Below are positions 49,322 to 51,782 of a stretch of 51,782 bases of DNA, piece after piece (position 1 is the stretch's first letter; each line of letters begins with the position of its first letter). This DNA is from Methanogenium cariaci JCM 10550. GTDB lineage: Archaea; Halobacteriota; Methanomicrobia; Methanomicrobiales; Methanomicrobiaceae. The notes under the pieces are model-generated. The model saw nothing but the letters and a program-made list of their open reading frames with translations. It was not told where the DNA came from and did no database searches. The translations under genes were made by a program, and so were the position numbers. Location: the NCBI RefSeq assembly GCF_001315945.1, contig NZ_BBBG01000019.1, forward strand, positions 1-51,782. The letters run 5' to 3'.

Positions 49322-50614
49322 CTAGATCATTCGCGTGGGATCCGCTTTCATATATTCCCGGCATATGGTGGTTGCATACTGGCCCGGCCCCCCCAGTGAG
49401 AATGAGAGGCGCACCGTGTCGTCACAGACCTCCGATTCCACACTGGTGCTCAGACTAATCCTGCGCACGGCACCCTTGAATGACATGCCGGTCATCTCGC
49501 CCGCTTTCCTGAATGATGCATAGGATATGCCGTCTGCTTCCATCAGGGAAGTGATCAGTTGTTCCGATGTGCTGTGGGTGGGAACAGTCTTTTCCCCCGG
49601 CATCTCCAGGCAGATATGGGCACGTCCCCCCCGTTTAATGAGGACCTCTGCCTGACCTGCGTTTTTATCTCCCACAATGTCGGTTTTTCCGGTCTGAAAT
49701 ATGACCCGGTCCCCCCCCGGTGCGGGTTTCGAGAGTGCGTATCCTTCCTGTATCCTGTGGGAAAGGCCCATGTTAAAGAGCCATGACTGATACGCTGAAA
49801 CAAACATTGAGAGAAGTTTTGGCGGAACACTTTTGAGGGCGCCTTCATAATCATCCGGCCTTTCTGCCAGATGGTGAAGAATGGCGCGTTCATATCTCAT
49901 CTGGACCGGCAGTGTTTCGAGTGCTGCTTTGGGATCGTTGTCCGAGAGGTATGCTCTTCGTGCTGCTGCATTGCTTTCCGGTTCTCCCTCTGACGGGAAT
50001 CCCACATAGGTTCTGACCGCTTCTTTATAGTCCTCCAGCAGGATCTGTTTGCCTACCAGATGCGTGACCGGTCGCTGTACGCCAAACCGCTGAATCCCGA
50101 AATAATTCGGGACTCCTGTCCCGACACAGGTATTGATCTGTGCCACTCTCTCTTCCAGGTTATCAGGAGTGCATGCACGTATGGTAATCTCAAAACGATT
50201 GCCCTGTAAATCTCCGAGTGATAACTGCTGACCGGACCTGCCGACCGGGGGGGTCAGGGTAATATCTTTCAGCCGGATATTCTGCACCGCTGTTTCAGAG
50301 ATGTCATACAGGGATATCAGCTGGGTGGTGATGGCATGTTTGTCTTTTGTCCCTGCCCATGAAATCCGGCGGTGGCTGACACCGAGTATCTTTGCAATCT
50401 CTTTTACTGCACGCTGGAGTTCCCAGTTTTTCTTCTCCAGTCTGCATATGAGATACTTGTCTGATGGTTCTTCGGATGTTTTTACCTCGTTGCTGATCTC
50501 ATGCACCATGAAATCTTCTGCGTCCTGACGTAACAGGCCCTGAACTCCTTCAGTGTCGCAGACATAATACTGCATGCCCAGCAACTGTTCCACAGGATAT
50601 GGTGATTGTTTCAT
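49322..50614 (-). CDS. truD: tRNA pseudouridine synthase D
   Basis: Makes pseudouridine 13 in tRNAs. 430 residues with the catalytic AGTKDKHAIT motif (Asp at about residue 91), NYFGIQRFG and a TRUD insert domain. Uninterrupted despite six tracts of seven or eight, each of which keeps the frame. It overlaps the pth2 stop in an ATGA arrangement. It shows that frame can survive many tracts, which favours a +3 change at each. Confidence 0.96.
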   Translation of the reverse strand: MKQSPYPVEQLLGMQYYVCDTEGVQGLLRQDAEDFMVHEISNEVKTSEEPSDKYLICRLEKKNWELQRAVKEIAKILGVSHRRISWAGTKDKHAITTQLISLYDISETAVQNIRLKDITLTPPVGRSGQQLSLGDLQGNRFEITIRACTPDNLEERVAQINTCVGTGVPNYFGIQRFGVQRPVTHLVGKQILLEDYKEAVRTYVGFPSEGEPESNAAARRAYLSDNDPKAALETLPVQMRYERAILHHLAERPDDYEGALKSVPPKLLSMFVSAYQSWLFNMGLSHRIQEGYALSKPAPGGDRVIFQTGKTDIVGDKNAGQAEVLIKRGGRAHICLEMPGEKTVPTHSTSEQLITSLMEADGISYASFRKAGEMTGMSFKGAVRRISLSTSVESEVCDDTVRLSFSLGGPGQYATTICREYMKADPTRMI

Positions 50615-50991
50615 AAGAGCTGCAGGTCTCCGGTAATTTTGTCCAGGTCTTCAGAGGGTGCCGGGCCCAGTCCAAGTGCAGTGATGGTGCCGGGTTCAAT
50701 TTCCGTCCGGCCCGCATCCGTGATAAGCGACGTGGCAATGCCCGCCATTTCTGCATTGGTCTTTATTTCATACATCTCACGGAGAGAAGGAACCTTAAGT
50801 GTCACTTTCTTCATGCCCTCGTTAAACCACTTCTTTCGGGTGATTCGATCGGTTTTTTCATACGCACCAACAGCAGCATGAGCGAGTTGTGCGCATTTTT
50901 TGCCACAGGTCATTTTTACATCACTGCGGATAATCAGGCACTGTTTCCACTTAAAATCGGCTTCATCTTTCATCGATACTGTAATAATCAT
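50611..50991 (-). CDS. pth2: Peptidyl-tRNA hydrolase, archaeal type
   Basis: Recycles peptidyl-tRNA. 126 residues with KQCLIIRSDVKMTCGKKCAQLAHAAVGAY, LREMYEI and the C-terminal ALGLGPAPSEDLDKITGDL. The ATG at 50991 follows CCAGAG; an ATG at 50973 is also possible. No G/C tract and intact. Forms a two-gene operon with truD. Confidence 0.95.
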   Translation of the reverse strand: MIITVSMKDEADFKWKQCLIIRSDVKMTCGKKCAQLAHAAVGAYEKTDRITRKKWFNEGMKKVTLKVPSLREMYEIKTNAEMAGIATSLITDAGRTEIEPGTITALGLGPAPSEDLDKITGDLQLL

Positions 50992-51082
50992 CTCTGGTAA
51001 GTATATACTTCTTCACTCGGCAGAGTATTGGGCCTGAAGTTTTTCCGATATCTTATCCCTGATTCATGCCTATTGATTGGTA

Positions 51083-51782
51083 ATGTATGATGTGATTGTT
51101 GTCGGTGCAGGGCCTGCCGGGTCTGCGGCGGCACGATACTGTGCTGCTTTGGGACTCCAAACACTGATGGTGGAAGAGCATGCATCCATTGGATATCCGG
51201 TCCAGTGTGCGGGTCTTTTGAGTACGAATGCCTTTTCCACGTGTGGTGTGTCAGAGGATTCGGTGATACAGAAGGTGAGGGGGTGCTGCCCTTCACTCAT
51301 CTCAGGGGTGTGAACTGCATTTTGACGCAGGTGAAACCAAAGCCGTTGTTGTGGACCGGGGGGCCCTTGACCGGGAGATGGCAGAGCATGCGGTCTCGGC
51401 CGGTGCGGATCTCATGCTCAAGACGTATGCATACGATATACGGGACCATGTGCTGTATACGAAAGGCGTCGATGGTCACCGGGAATTTGCGTTTCGTTTG
51501 CTCATCGCTGCAGACGGACCACGCAGTCCTGTCAGGGCGATTCGCGGGATGAAACCGCCTCTTCAGTTTTACTCCGGGGGTTCAGGCAGATGTTCCGTAT
51601 GAAATGGCTGCTGAATTTGTTCATATTTATCCCGATGCCTCACCGGATTTTTTTGGCTGGGCCATTCCTGCAGGAGAGGCAGAGTGCGGGTGGGTCTTTC
51701 CGGAGGGGCTGATGTGCAGAACCGGTTTTCCTCGTTCATCCGCAAATTCAGCGATTCATGCCTGCATCAGGTGACCGGCACC
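51083..51782 (+). CDS. Geranylgeranyl reductase family protein, 3' end outside the window
   Basis: An FAD-dependent enzyme that saturates the isoprenoid chains of archaeal lipids. The N-terminal FAD site is [20 protein letters not shown], followed by [11 protein letters not shown] with the conserved Cys, and [12 protein letters not shown]. Breaks: G5 51279-51283 (four expected: [11 protein letters not shown]), G5 51576-51580 (four expected: [17 protein letters not shown]) and one near 51690, before [13 protein letters not shown]. The gene runs off the end of the window, so only about 230 residues are seen. Divergent from pth2. Confidence 0.85.

Noticed and set aside
1..51782. Poly-G tracts as phase-variable switches like those of Campylobacter
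   Set aside because: They occur in ribosomal proteins, RNA polymerase, enolase and tRNAs as well as surface genes, and at a density far above any known contingency-locus system. Length in the stems of tRNAs cannot be switched without loss of function.

Overview
The window is from a methanogenic archaeon, most probably of the order Methanomicrobiales. The evidence is an archaeal ribosomal protein/RNA polymerase run (rps13-rps4-rps11-rpoD-rpl18e-rpl13-rps9-rpoN-rpoK-eno-rps2), TATA-binding protein and transcription factor S, diphthamide and hypusine enzymes, a mevalonate/isopentenyl-phosphate-kinase isoprenoid block, archaeosortase A, archaeal-type PEP carboxylase, class I LysRS and long PKD-domain surface proteins. 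No CRISPR array, insertion sequence, prophage or integrase was seen; nearly all genes look like vertically inherited core genes.

Layout. 1-3.6 kb: a 5S rRNA (probably the tail of an rRNA operon), ppcA, an unrecognised small gene, then tRNA-Cys with a second 5S. 3.8-10.4 kb: minus-strand groups dph5-DUF357 protein-flippase and lysS-radical SAM-uppS, with a plus-strand cis-prenyltransferase-like partner overlapping uppS tail to tail. 10.5-16.2 kb: three pilin-like surface genes, the last a very long PKD/PA14/LamG protein. 16.4-17.9 kb: oapC-oapB-oapA. 18.1-21.4 kb: four consecutive CBS-domain genes, then dys. 22.5-28.5 kb: tRNA-Ser, the ribosomal/RNA polymerase operon, tRNA-Pro and eno. 28.5-36.2 kb: MEMO1-like, mvk, ipk, fni, RNase J-like, idsA and gltX. 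36.2-47.7 kb: a SelB-like factor, an SLC13/TrkA-C transporter, rpiA, a HTH regulator, tbp, divergent AMP-forming and ADP-forming acetyl-CoA synthetases, tfs, artA and a CDP-alcohol phosphotransferase. 47.8-51.8 kb: a RibD-type reductase, an S49 peptidase, truD, pth2 and a truncated geranylgeranyl reductase. Several genes work together on archaeal lipids and the cell surface (mvk, ipk, fni, idsA, geranylgeranyl reductase, CDP-alcohol phosphotransferase, artA, uppS pair, flippase, pilins).

The dominant anomaly is in the sequence itself. By hand count there are about 170 runs of six or more G or C. Most are exactly seven and none exceeds eight; a base-composition model predicts roughly a dozen. 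Compared with conserved protein families and with tRNA structure, most sevens stand where four (sometimes five) bases are expected, and eights often where five or six are. A four-to-seven change adds one Gly or Pro in frame; other changes break frames. More than 25 essential genes carry frameshifts at such tracts or at single-base losses elsewhere. Two tRNAs have stems that could not fold normally as written. I therefore read most of this as systematic base-calling or assembly error and annotate the broken genes as single intact CDSs, giving each break point; in vivo tract expansion is the less likely alternative.
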